This document shows positions 8,781 through 17,058 of a stretch of 64,000 bases of DNA, one piece after another. Where the stretch lies: NCBI RefSeq assembly GCF_000025625.1, contig NC_013922.1, positions 1,798,001-1,862,000 on the forward strand, in the 5' to 3' direction. The DNA comes from Natrialba magadii ATCC 43099. Its GTDB lineage: Archaea; Halobacteriota; Halobacteria; Halobacteriales; Natrialbaceae. The position numbers and the translations under genes are program-made. The notes under the pieces were generated by a model. That model made no database searches. It saw only the letters and a list, made by a program, of their open reading frames with translations, and was not told the origin of the DNA. The number at the start of each line of letters is the position of its first letter. The first letter of the stretch is position 1.

Positions 8781-9592
8781 TGACGCCACCAGTGGACCGC
8801 GGTGGCGGCGATGACGGAGGGAGCAGCGGCGATAACAGGGATAACGGCGACGCCAACGGTGTCAACGGCGACGGAGATAGTAACACCAGCACCACCAGCA
8901 ACACCAGCAACACCAGCAACACCAGCAACGACAGAATCGACGGTCCACACCAGGACCACCCACTCGTGACAGCCGGCACGGAACTCGAGTCCGCCGACGC
9001 GGCGATGGCTCTCGTTCACGGTCGCGGGGCGACCGCGCGGAGTATCATCCAGATGGGGCGCGAGGTCCACCGAAATGGTCTCGCGCTCCTTGCGCCGCAA
9101 GCCCAGCGCAACGAGTGGTATCCGAACTCGTTCCTCGCGCCAGTGGAGTCGAACGAGCCGGGGCGAACGTCGGGGCTACAGGCGATTTCGGATGCGATCG
9201 AAGCGGCAAACGAAGCTGGCGTACCGACCGACCAAATCTTGGTACTCGGCTTCTCACAGGGTGCCTGCCTCGCGAGCGAGTTCGTCGCGCGCAATCCACA
9301 GCGCTACGGCGGGCTGGTTGCACTGAGCGGTGGTCTGATCGGTGACGAGATCGAGGTGACGGACTATCTCGGTGGAGAGTCGGCTGCTGACCTCGACGAC
9401 ACCCCCACCTTCCTCGGCTGCAGTGACGTCGACCCCCACATTCCAGAAGAGCGCGTCCACGAAACCGCGAGCGTCCTCGCGAAACTCAACGCCGACGTCG
9501 ATACCCGTCTCTACGAAGGGATGGGCCACGGCGTCAACGAAGACGAACTCGAGACGGTCGCCTCGATGGCCGCCACGCTGAGTGGCGGGTGA
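8780..9592 (+). CDS. Alpha/beta hydrolase, phospholipase/carboxylesterase family (MhqD-like)
   Basis: A 270-residue serine hydrolase with nucleophile Ser159 in GFSQG, acid Asp216 or Asp218 (CSDVDPH) and His250 (GMGHG). The first 55 residues are a low-complexity Gly/Asp/Asn/Ser/Thr extension. Part of it is an NTS tripeptide repeat made by a 9-base tandem repeat (about 8880-8930). The family core starts near PLVTAGTELESADAAM. The gene is coupled to the upstream dioxygenase gene by a one-base overlap, so the two probably act on one pathway. Confidence 0.8.
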   Translation: MTPPVDRGGGDDGGSSGDNRDNGDANGVNGDGDSNTSTTSNTSNTSNTSNDRIDGPHQDHPLVTAGTELESADAAMALVHGRGATARSIIQMGREVHRNGLALLAPQAQRNEWYPNSFLAPVESNEPGRTSGLQAISDAIEAANEAGVPTDQILVLGFSQGACLASEFVARNPQRYGGLVALSGGLIGDEIEVTDYLGGESAADLDDTPTFLGCSDVDPHIPEERVHETASVLAKLNADVDTRLYEGMGHGVNEDELETVASMAATLSGG

Positions 9593-9672
9593 GCCCCACT
9601 ACGTATCACGGGTAGTGACTCTCAGGCTCGTTACAGCCGCTTCTTATGGCGCTCTCGGCCCTATCGTTGTCT

Positions 9673-10230
9673 ATGGGAACGGACCGCTGGCGCGTAAGCC
9701 GACGTCGAGTGCTCGCCGGTATCGGCGGCGCGGCAATGATTGCTCCGAGCGCCGGCTGTCTGGGGCTGGGAGCAGAACGCGAGAGCGACGGGAACGACCC
9801 GGATACGGCTGACAACGAGACCGAAGCCGACAGCGACGAATCAGGGCCGGTTACCGATGCAGCCGAAACGACCGTCAACGACACCGACCTCGACACCTGG
9901 ATCGACGTTTCGACGATTCGACTCGACGCCTACGTCGGTGGCTGGGTTGGTGTCGAACCCGATCACATCGACCGCGTCGAAAATCCCACGCTCGTCCTCG
10001 TCGAGGGTCGCGAGTACGAGTTCACGTGTGAAAATCAGGACAACGTCAAGCACAACCTCGCGATCCACGACGAGGCGGATGCGGTTGTCGACGACCTCTC
10101 GTCTCCGATCATCGCGACTCGTGGTGAAACCGAGACGCTCCAGTTCGAGGCACGTTCCGAGATGGAGACCTATATTTGCGAACACCAGCCAGTGATCCAG
10201 CTTGGCGAGATTCAGGTTGTCGACAACTGA
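9673..10230 (+). CDS. Cupredoxin-like Tat lipoprotein
   Basis: A 185-residue protein with a twin-arginine signal (VSRRRVLAGIGG) and lipobox SAGC at residue 29, an acidic Asp/Glu/Thr linker, and a cupredoxin domain. The expected His is in VKHNLAIHD, and Cys and second His are in YICEHQPVIQLGEI. The usual axial Met is replaced by Ile or Gln in that loop. It is probably a membrane-anchored blue-copper protein, or a relative that has lost the metal site. The ATG at 9673 starts the Tat signal. Confidence 0.75.
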   Translation: MGTDRWRVSRRRVLAGIGGAAMIAPSAGCLGLGAERESDGNDPDTADNETEADSDESGPVTDAAETTVNDTDLDTWIDVSTIRLDAYVGGWVGVEPDHIDRVENPTLVLVEGREYEFTCENQDNVKHNLAIHDEADAVVDDLSSPIIATRGETETLQFEARSEMETYICEHQPVIQLGEIQVVDN

Positions 10231-10259
10231 TCGGCGGGTTCTTCCCTCCCCTCACACCG

Positions 10260-10355
10260 ACTCAGAATCCACACAACTACTCATAACTACCCACACCTAC
10301 TCAGAATCCACACAACTACTCATAACTACCCACACCTACTCAGAATCCACACAAC
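10260..10355. repeat. 39-base tandem repeat, 2.5 copies
   Basis: A unit starting ACTCAGAATCCACACAAC repeats at 10260 and 10299, with an 18-base partial copy from 10338. It is C/A-rich and lies between the cupredoxin gene and the dehydrogenase gene. The full copies are identical. Confidence 0.9.
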
Positions 10356-10430
10356 CGCCCACAGCACGACTGGTCCAGTTTCTGAAGACTGCCTAGCACT
10401 TCCTTTCTTGGCAGTGTAGGAATACGGGCA

Positions 10431-11204
10431 ATGACACAGGTACTCGAGAACGAGGTTGCAGTAATCACCGGTGGTGCGAGCGGAATCGGCCGCGAGATTG
10501 CACGACGGTTTGCCGCAGACGGGGCGGATATCGTCATCGCAGACATCCAGGACACACCGCGTGAGGGTGGTGAACCGACTCACGAACTGATCGACGAGGA
10601 GACCGAGGCCGAGACGGCCTATGTCGAGTGTGACGTGTCATCCGTCGATGACCTCGAGAGTGCCGTTGTGGCGGCCGACGAGTTTGGTGGCGTGACCGTG
10701 ATGGTGAACAACGCCGGCATCTTCCACGGAGAGGAGTTCCTCCAGACCGAAGAGGAGGCGTTCGATCGGATGATGAACATCAACGTCAAGGGCGTCTACT
10801 TCGGTGCGCAGGCGGCCGCGCGACGCATGGTCGAAGCCGACGGCGGGAGTATCATCAACCTCTCGTCGGTCGCCGGACTCGAGGGGTCGGGTGAGTTCGT
10901 CACCTACTGTGGGACGAAGGGTGCGGTTCGCTTGCTCACGTATTCGATGGCGGCGGCACTTGGCCCTGACGGCGTTCGCGTGAACGCGATTCACCCAGGA
11001 CTGATCGAGACGACGATGACGACCGATGATGTCTCGATCATCGGCTCGGAAGACGAGGACGCCTTCCTCGAGTCGATTCCGTCTCGGCGTGCCGGTCAGC
11101 CAGACGAGATTGCGGACGCGGCGGTGTACCTCGCGAGCGACCAGTCGTCGTATGTGAACGGGGAGTCGCTGGTCGTCGATGGTGGGATGACTAACACGCA
11201 GTAG
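10431..11204 (+). CDS. Short-chain dehydrogenase/reductase
   Basis: A 257-residue classical SDR. The nucleotide-binding motif GGASGIG is at residues 14-20, NNAG at 93-96, Ser145/146, and the catalytic Tyr159-x3-Lys163 (YCGTK). The ending VNGESLVVDGGM is typical of the glucose dehydrogenase / 3-oxoacyl reductase branch. An acidic Asp at the end of strand 2 (IADIQD) suggests NAD rather than NADP. The substrate cannot be told from sequence. Confidence 0.85.
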   Translation: MTQVLENEVAVITGGASGIGREIARRFAADGADIVIADIQDTPREGGEPTHELIDEETEAETAYVECDVSSVDDLESAVVAADEFGGVTVMVNNAGIFHGEEFLQTEEEAFDRMMNINVKGVYFGAQAAARRMVEADGGSIINLSSVAGLEGSGEFVTYCGTKGAVRLLTYSMAAALGPDGVRVNAIHPGLIETTMTTDDVSIIGSEDEDAFLESIPSRRAGQPDEIADAAVYLASDQSSYVNGESLVVDGGMTNTQ

Positions 11205-11236
11205 CCAGTTCGCGTCCGTTCTACGTACTCACCGCG

Positions 11237-11659
11237 TTACCGGACGACCGTCACCGGAACCGGCGCTCGGCGAACGATCTTTTCTGCAATGCTGCCGAGG
11301 AGAGCCCGTGAAACACCCGCGCGACCGTGGCTGCCGACGATGATGTGGTCGATGTCGTTCGATTCGTCTTCGGCGAACGCGACCACTTCGTTGTCCGGCC
11401 GACCGATTGTTGTCTCCGTTCTGAACTCGACGTCGGGGTTACTCGCGAGTTCGGCGATCTCCTCGCGGAGCGTGCCCGAGACTTCCTCTTGCCTGTCTTT
11501 GAGCGCGTCCTGGACGTAGTTGACGCTCGCGCCGGTGTACCCTTCAGCGGCTTCGACGACGCGAAGGAGGACGATTTCGTCGTCAGCGTGCTGTCTGAAC
11601 GCGTATTCGGCGGCCTGCTGTGCGGGTTCCGAACCGTCGTATGCGACGAGAATTGCCAT
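11237..11659 (-). CDS. Universal stress protein (UspA family)
   Basis: A 140-residue cytoplasmic protein with the UspA fold. It starts MAILVAYDGSEPAQQA, and the C-terminal ATP-binding pattern G-x2-G-x9-G-S is present as GSHGRAGVSRALLGS, followed by the end strand APVPVTVV. Proteins with this motif usually bind ATP and dimerise. It stands alone between a plus-strand dehydrogenase gene and the M29 aminopeptidase gene. Confidence 0.9.
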   Translation of the reverse strand: MAILVAYDGSEPAQQAAEYAFRQHADDEIVLLRVVEAAEGYTGASVNYVQDALKDRQEEVSGTLREEIAELASNPDVEFRTETTIGRPDNEVVAFAEDESNDIDHIIVGSHGRAGVSRALLGSIAEKIVRRAPVPVTVVR

Positions 11660-11742
11660 ACGCCGACGTTCTCTCTGCAGCGGTATAAGCGCGGCTACTG
11701 GTTCTGTTTCGATAAAAACGGCTTACTACCGTGCTACCCGAC

Positions 11743-12885
11743 CTACTCTTCGAAGCCGTCTTCAAACTGGAAGGTACCGTCTCGCTGGACGACTTCACCG
11801 TCAACTTCGATGTACGAATCCTCGCTCATGTCGACGATCATGTCGACGTGGGTCGCGCTCTCGTTTTGCTCGTTGCCCTCGCCGACGGTGTTGTCGTAGG
11901 CGCGGCCGACTGCCATGTGGACGGTGTCGCCCATCTTCTCGTCGAAGAGCATGTTGTACGTGAACCGGTCGATATCGCGATTCATTCCGATCCCGAGTTC
12001 ACCGAGTCGGCGCGCGCCGTCGTCGGTGTTGAGGACCTCCGTCAGAATCTCCTCGTTCTTCGCTGCCGAGTGGGAGACGACCTCGCCACCCTCGAACTCG
12101 AGATAGACGTCTGTAATCTCACGACCCTGATGATACAGCGGCATGTCGAACAGGACCTCACCCTCGACGCTGTCGGGTTGTGGTGCGGTGAAGACCTCGC
12201 CGCCGGGCAGGTTGTGCTCGCCGTGGTCGTTGATCGTCGGGTTGCCCGCGACGGACATGGTCACGTCGGTGGTGTCGCCGCTGACGATGCGGACCTCCTC
12301 GGCGGGGTCGAGAATTTCGACCATGTTCGCCTGGAGTTCGCGCTGGTCGTCCCAGTCCTTGTTGACGGCGTCCCAGACGAAGTTCTCGTAGCCTTCGGTA
12401 CTCATTTCGGCAAGCTGGGCGTTCGCGGGCGCGGGGAACTGGGTCAGACACCAGCGCGTCGAGAGGCGCTCGTTCAGGATCGGCCGGTGGGCCTTCCCGT
12501 AGGCGGCGCTGACTTCGGGATCGACGTCGCTGGTCTGGGTGACGTTGTCGCCGGCGCGGATGGCGATGTAGACGTCCGTGTTCTCGATGAGCGCGAGTTC
12601 GTGTTCCGGCGTTTCGAACTCCGGACTCGCGGCTTCGCCGCTCGCCTTATCCGAGGCGCTACGCGCCTCGCTCTCGCTGGCGCGAAGGAACGCACGCTGT
12701 TCGCGCTTGCCGGTGCGCTGGCTCGTCGTGACCGGGTTTGCCCCCTTCTCCCCGATTATCTCATGAAGTGCGACAACGAGGTCCTCAGCGACGGGATGAG
12801 CGTCGATGACGACGTTGTCACCTTCCTGCAGATCGACCGAGTGATTCGCGATAATCTCGGCATGGTTACGGATTCGCGGATCCAT
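11743..12885 (-). CDS. M29-family metallo-aminopeptidase
   Basis: A 380-residue protein of the thermophilic aminopeptidase family (peptidase M29), which removes N-terminal residues using two divalent metals. Likely metal-binding segments are GGEVFTAPQ, FEGGEVV, DTVHMAVGRAYDNT and NESATHVDMIVDM. An unusual Ala/Ser/Glu-rich insertion, from about residue 69 to 90 (start RASESEARSAS), interrupts a loop normally short here. At DNA level it contains a perfect inverted repeat (12653-12669), so it may be an in-frame inserted repeat. Confidence 0.85.
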   Translation of the reverse strand: MDPRIRNHAEIIANHSVDLQEGDNVVIDAHPVAEDLVVALHEIIGEKGANPVTTSQRTGKREQRAFLRASESEARSASDKASGEAASPEFETPEHELALIENTDVYIAIRAGDNVTQTSDVDPEVSAAYGKAHRPILNERLSTRWCLTQFPAPANAQLAEMSTEGYENFVWDAVNKDWDDQRELQANMVEILDPAEEVRIVSGDTTDVTMSVAGNPTINDHGEHNLPGGEVFTAPQPDSVEGEVLFDMPLYHQGREITDVYLEFEGGEVVSHSAAKNEEILTEVLNTDDGARRLGELGIGMNRDIDRFTYNMLFDEKMGDTVHMAVGRAYDNTVGEGNEQNESATHVDMIVDMSEDSYIEVDGEVVQRDGTFQFEDGFEE

Positions 12886-13035
12886 ACTGGACGAGTATTC
12901 GCAGTACTGGGATACAGTTTTCGAATCGAAACCACAACTCGGCTGGTCAGCAGTTCACCCAGCGTGTTTGACCGATTCGGTACAGTTCACACCGTTTCCG
13001 AGAGAGGGCCAGCCACTCACGGACCCAGCCACGAC

Positions 13036-13284
13036 TCACCGCCCCGCCCCACCATCCGCCAGAAAAATCCCCAAATAGATCGACGCGAACGCACAACCAA
13101 CCCCCGCAGCGAACGCGATAACGAACGGGGACTCGAGTACAACCTCGCCACCGTCCTCGAGGACCCAGCCGCTGAAGCCGACGGTGAGCAGGGCAATGGC
13201 GAGCAGTCGGAGGATGGAGACGAGTTGGCGGCCGCGTTTGGTGGGGGTTTTGTCTTCGTCTTCAGCTTCGTTCTCAGTTGGCAC
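13036..13284 (-). CDS. Small two-helix membrane protein
   Basis: An 82-residue protein with a charged N-terminus (MPTENEAEDEDKTPTKRGRQ) and two membrane helices (about residues 23-42 and 54-74). Its GTG start lies 11 bases inside the end of the larger membrane protein gene upstream, so the two are co-transcribed and probably translationally coupled. Function unknown. Confidence 0.65.
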   Translation of the reverse strand: MPTENEAEDEDKTPTKRGRQLVSILRLLAIALLTVGFSGWVLEDGGEVVLESPFVIAFAAGVGCAFASIYLGIFLADGGAGR

Positions 13285-14362
13285 GGTCAGTCACCCAGTT
13301 TGTGTCATCGCTCCCACTAACGTTTTGCTGAGAGCGGGGTGGAACGCCACCAGCCCCGTTCGCTCCGGTGTTCTGTCCGTCCAGTTCGTCCAGTTCGTCC
13401 AGTTCCTGGCAGAACGAGACGGTCGCGGCCGTCAGAACGAACGAGAGCGGGACCGCCACGACGAGGGCAGTAACGAAGCCAATCACGGGGATTGTGCTCA
13501 CGAACAGCGAGAGTGGGATGGAGACGACGAGACCGACCGCAATGTGTCCAAGTGCGAACTGAAAGTAGGCACCTCCCGCAAGGGCGTATCCGGCAGATCG
13601 ACGTAGTGCCTCTATAACCGGTTCGTCGGCGACGACGAACAGGAACGGCGTGGCGTAGAAGAGGTACAGCAGAACGAACGCGACGGGCATCGCGAGAAGG
13701 ACGAGCGCAGGACTGACCAGCATCAGTGGGATCGCAAACAGAAACGCCGCGAAGACGAGCAGGTGATAGACAAAGAACGGCGGCGTGTACTGTTTCACGA
13801 GCGCTGCTATCGCGACTGGTTCGCCGCGAAGTCGTCGGTCCAGGCCGCCGATGTAGCCCGCGGCGATCACTGACGCGATGAGGGCGTAGACGACGAGGAG
13901 TCCACCGATCACCCCGAGCAGTGAGAGCCCGCCGATTTCGGGTGGGACGACGACCGTTTCGAACGGCGTTTCGATCGTTACGTCGGCGCCGGCGGGGCCG
14001 TGGCCAGTAGTTGTGCCTGTTCCAGCACCGTGATGCACCGCACTCGACGCCCCAGTCGTCTCGGCGTCGGGAGCGTCGATGAACGCCCAGAGGTCGAGCA
14101 GCGGGTTCGGTAACGGGAATTTCGCAGAGATAGTAAACCCACTCTGTGGTGCCATCGTCCGGGCGACCTTCCCGAGTTCGACGAGCGAGAGGACGAGCGG
14201 AACGAGCATGAACGCCGACAGGGAGCCGAATCGGTCGATGATCCGTGAGACGTGTTCGTTGAAGGACCGTGGTGTCGGTGTTTCCGATCCGGGAGGCGAA
14301 GAAGCGGAAGGAGACGACGGGGACGAGGGAGGGGAGTCGGACGGGGGCGAATCAGGGGCCAT
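13274..14362 (-). CDS. Polytopic membrane protein
   Basis: A 362-residue protein. The first 40 residues are Pro/Ser/Asp-rich, followed by about six hydrophobic segments, including LSAFMLVPLVLSLVELG, LLGVIGGLLVVYALIASVI and a pair near VSPALVLLAMPVAFVLLYLF. It resembles haloarchaeal multi-helix membrane proteins with a DUF4013-like layout (repeated helix pairs), but this is weak. The ATG at 14362 is preferred over 14410 because the upstream part is Cys/Arg-containing and untypical. It overlaps the downstream small membrane protein gene by 11 bases. Confidence 0.65.
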   Translation of the reverse strand: MAPDSPPSDSPPSSPSSPSASSPPGSETPTPRSFNEHVSRIIDRFGSLSAFMLVPLVLSLVELGKVARTMAPQSGFTISAKFPLPNPLLDLWAFIDAPDAETTGASSAVHHGAGTGTTTGHGPAGADVTIETPFETVVVPPEIGGLSLLGVIGGLLVVYALIASVIAAGYIGGLDRRLRGEPVAIAALVKQYTPPFFVYHLLVFAAFLFAIPLMLVSPALVLLAMPVAFVLLYLFYATPFLFVVADEPVIEALRRSAGYALAGGAYFQFALGHIAVGLVVSIPLSLFVSTIPVIGFVTALVVAVPLSFVLTAATVSFCQELDELDELDGQNTGANGAGGVPPRSQQNVSGSDDTNWVTDRAN

Positions 14363-14527
14363 ACGGCCACAACAGATTGCTGACACTTCAACGTACTGTT
14401 TGGTGGGCACTGAGAGCCAGACACAGCACTATGATCACCGATACGGCGTACGGTGCCCGTGTGAGACTCTCTGGCTGACCGCACGCACATGCCAGCGTTC
14501 TTTGCCGGCGACCGGCAACTACATCGC

Positions 14528-15541
14528 ATGATCGACTTTCGCTCGGATACCGTTACGACACCCGACGATCGAATGCGCGAGGCCGCACGGGACGCCGAGG
14601 TCGGCGACGACGTCTACCGCGAGGACCCAACTGTGGCCGAACTCGAGTCCCGCGTCGCTGCACGGCTCGGCACCGAGGCTGCGATCTACTGCCCAACGGG
14701 CACGATGGCGAACCAGATCGCCGGCCGCGTCCACACCGAGCGTGGACAGGAAGTGCTCGCAGACCGCAAGAGCCACGTCGTGAAATACGAACTCGGCGGC
14801 TTTGCAGACCTCGCCGGCCTGCAGGTGCGGATGCTCGACACCGACCGGGGCGTCCCGACGCCAGAACAGGTCGAGGCCGGCCTCGTCGAGGAGGGACTCC
14901 ACCGGCCCGGCACCGGCCTGCTCTGCCTCGAGAACACCCACAACGCCCGCGGCGGCCTCGCGATCGATCCCGAGAAGATCGCTGCCGCAGCCGAGGTGGC
15001 CCACGAGAACGACGTGCCGGTCCACCTCGACGGCGCGCGCGTGTTCAACGCCGCGACAGCGCTCGACGTTCCTGTCGCCGAAATCGTCGACCCAGTCGAC
15101 ACCGTCATGGTCTCGCTCTCGAAGGGCCTCGGCGCACCGGTCGGCTCGATGCTCGCCGGCTCCGAGGCGTTCATCGACGAGGCCCGCCGCACCCGCAAAC
15201 TCCTCGGCGGCGGCATGCGCCAGGCCGGCATCATCGCCGGCCCGGCACTCTGTGCACTCGAGAACGTCGAGTCACTCGCGACGGATCACGAGAACGCCCG
15301 CGCGCTCGCGGACGGGCTGGACGAGATCGATGGCTTCGACGTGCAACCGCCGGAGACGAACATCGTCCTCGCGGACGTTGCCGGCACCGGGCTCGACACT
15401 GCGGCGGTACTCGAGCGCTTGGAAGAACAGGACGTGCTGGCGACGGCGTTCGGCCCGACGACGGTTCGGTTCTGTACGCACCGCGACGTGTCGGCGGCCG
15501 ATGTCGAGGCGGCACTCGAGCGGATCGAGGCGACGTTCTGA
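14528..15541 (+). CDS. ltaE: Low-specificity L-threonine aldolase
   Basis: A 337-residue fold-type I PLP enzyme that splits threonine or allo-threonine to glycine and acetaldehyde. It starts MIDFRSDTVTTPDDRMREAA, the family signature. Asp168 is in HLDGARVFNA and the Schiff-base Lys199 in SLSKGLGAPVG. The frame is open upstream to 14489, but the family starts at 14528. It is monocistronic, divergent from the membrane protein pair. Confidence 0.93.
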   Translation: MIDFRSDTVTTPDDRMREAARDAEVGDDVYREDPTVAELESRVAARLGTEAAIYCPTGTMANQIAGRVHTERGQEVLADRKSHVVKYELGGFADLAGLQVRMLDTDRGVPTPEQVEAGLVEEGLHRPGTGLLCLENTHNARGGLAIDPEKIAAAAEVAHENDVPVHLDGARVFNAATALDVPVAEIVDPVDTVMVSLSKGLGAPVGSMLAGSEAFIDEARRTRKLLGGGMRQAGIIAGPALCALENVESLATDHENARALADGLDEIDGFDVQPPETNIVLADVAGTGLDTAAVLERLEEQDVLATAFGPTTVRFCTHRDVSAADVEAALERIEATF

Positions 15542-15645
15542 GTTAGCACGATCTGATTTCAGGCCATCACTGACGACGGACACCGCTCTCTCTGACTTTT
15601 GTATTGTACTTCGTGGCTGTTTTGGGATGGACGCTGTCGCGCTGT

Positions 15646-15774
15646 TTACCTGCCCATCCCATCGCGGAACTCGAGTACCGTCCGCCGAAGCAGCAGGTAG
15701 GTAAAGAAGATGAGCGAGAGCAGGATTACGACGATAGCGATGATGACAGGGTCGTCAGGGATGAAGCCGAGCAT
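15646..15774 (-). CDS. Small single-helix membrane protein (42 aa)
   Basis: This ORF is too short for usual gene calling. It reads MLGFIPDDPVIIAIVVILLS, then continues through a hydrophobic helix to LIFFTYLLLRRTVLEFRDG and ends MGR. The pattern (short acidic start, one helix, then RR and a charged tail) is that of small membrane proteins conserved in haloarchaea. Codon use is typical of the genome. It lies between threonine aldolase and the aminotransferase gene. Function unknown. Confidence 0.6.
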   Translation of the reverse strand: MLGFIPDDPVIIAIVVILLSLIFFTYLLLRRTVLEFRDGMGR

Positions 15775-15881
15775 ATCCGCGGGGTACAGCCCGGGTGTGC
15801 AAAGTCGTTTCGACGTTCGCCGAGTTCGAGCGGTCGACGGTCGGTGACAGTGTGGCGATTCAGTCGCCGGTGACTAGGTGA

Positions 15882-17054
15882 CTACCACCAGCGGTTCTCG
15901 ACGAGCCGGTCGACCGCCTCGCGAATCGTCTCCTCGTTGCGCGAGAAGGTGAACCGAACCCAGTCCGAGTCGGCGTCGGGGTCCGTGTAGAAGCTACTGC
16001 CCGGAACGGCGGCGACGCCGGCCTCGCGGATCAGCCGGTAGCAGAACTCGATGTCGTCCTCGTCGGTCGGGTACCGCGTCAGAATGTAGTACGCGCCGTC
16101 GGGTTTGACCGGGTCGAGGCCCGCTTCCTGCAGGCCGTCATAGAGGATGTCGCGTCGCTCTTCGTAGGAGTCCGAGAGCTCCTGGTAGTACGAGTCGGGT
16201 AACTCGAGCGCTTCGACGCCGGCCTTCTGGAACGGTGTCGGCGCACAGATACTCGTGTAGTCGTGGATCTTCCGGAGTTCCTTCGAGAGGTACTCGGGCG
16301 CGAGACAGAAGCCGACGCGCCAGCCGGTGACGCTGAACGTCTTCGACATGCCCGTACAGACGATCGTTCGGTCGGCGAGGTCGCCGACCTCGACCGGACT
16401 GATGTAGTCGTCGGTGTAGACGATGTGCTCGTAGATCTCGTCGGTGAGAACGATCAGGTCGTGCTCGAAGACGAGTTCCTCGATGCGCTCGAGTTCCTCG
16501 CGCGTGAACACCTTCCCTGTCGGATTCATCGGGGTGTTGAGCACGATGATCCGGGCGTTCTCGGCCGCTGCTTCGAGTGCCTCGAAGTCGATGCCGAGGC
16601 CGTCGGTAATGTCGATAGGGACCGCGGTCGCACCCGCGAACTGGCTCGCGGGGATGTAGCTCTCGTAGACGGGTTCGAAGTAGATGACTTCGTCACCGGG
16701 GCCGGCAAGCGAGAGCATCGTCGACATGATGGCCTCGCTGGTGCCGCTGGTGATCGTGACCTCGGTTTCAGGGTCGTACTCGACGCCCTTCCACTCGGCG
16801 TAGCGCTCGGCGACAGCGTCACGCAGTTCCGGAAGCCCCCAGGTGATCGTGTACTGGCTGTCGGTCTCGATCGCCTCCTGGGCGGCGGTCTTGATCTCGG
16901 GTGGCGTCTCGTCCTCGTCGGGAATCCCCTGCGAGAGGTTGATCGCGCCGCGGTCGATTGCCTCGCGAGTCATCTCGCGGATGACCGACTCGGCGACGCC
17001 CGAGGTTCGGGAACTGCCGATTGCACCGTCGTCGAAATCAGGTGTCCGTGTCAT
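15882..17054 (-). CDS. Class I/II pyridoxal-phosphate aminotransferase
   Basis: A 390-residue aspartate-aminotransferase-type enzyme. Asn177 (NTPMNPTGK), Asp205, Tyr208 (LTDEIYEH) and Schiff-base Lys238 (GMSKTFSVTGWRVG) are all present. It starts 4 bases after the stop of the ureohydrolase gene, so the two form an operon. That places it in nitrogen metabolism linked to arginine or polyamine derivatives. The amino donor and acceptor cannot be read from sequence; aspartate, aromatic or kynurenine-type activity are all possible. Confidence 0.88.
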   Translation of the reverse strand: MTRTPDFDDGAIGSSRTSGVAESVIREMTREAIDRGAINLSQGIPDEDETPPEIKTAAQEAIETDSQYTITWGLPELRDAVAERYAEWKGVEYDPETEVTITSGTSEAIMSTMLSLAGPGDEVIYFEPVYESYIPASQFAGATAVPIDITDGLGIDFEALEAAAENARIIVLNTPMNPTGKVFTREELERIEELVFEHDLIVLTDEIYEHIVYTDDYISPVEVGDLADRTIVCTGMSKTFSVTGWRVGFCLAPEYLSKELRKIHDYTSICAPTPFQKAGVEALELPDSYYQELSDSYEERRDILYDGLQEAGLDPVKPDGAYYILTRYPTDEDDIEFCYRLIREAGVAAVPGSSFYTDPDADSDWVRFTFSRNEETIREAVDRLVENRWW

Positions 17055-17058
17055 TGTC

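Noticed and set aside
10202-10396. Small ORF in the 39-base repeat
   Set aside because: The product is a translation of the tandem repeat with no independent coding sign.
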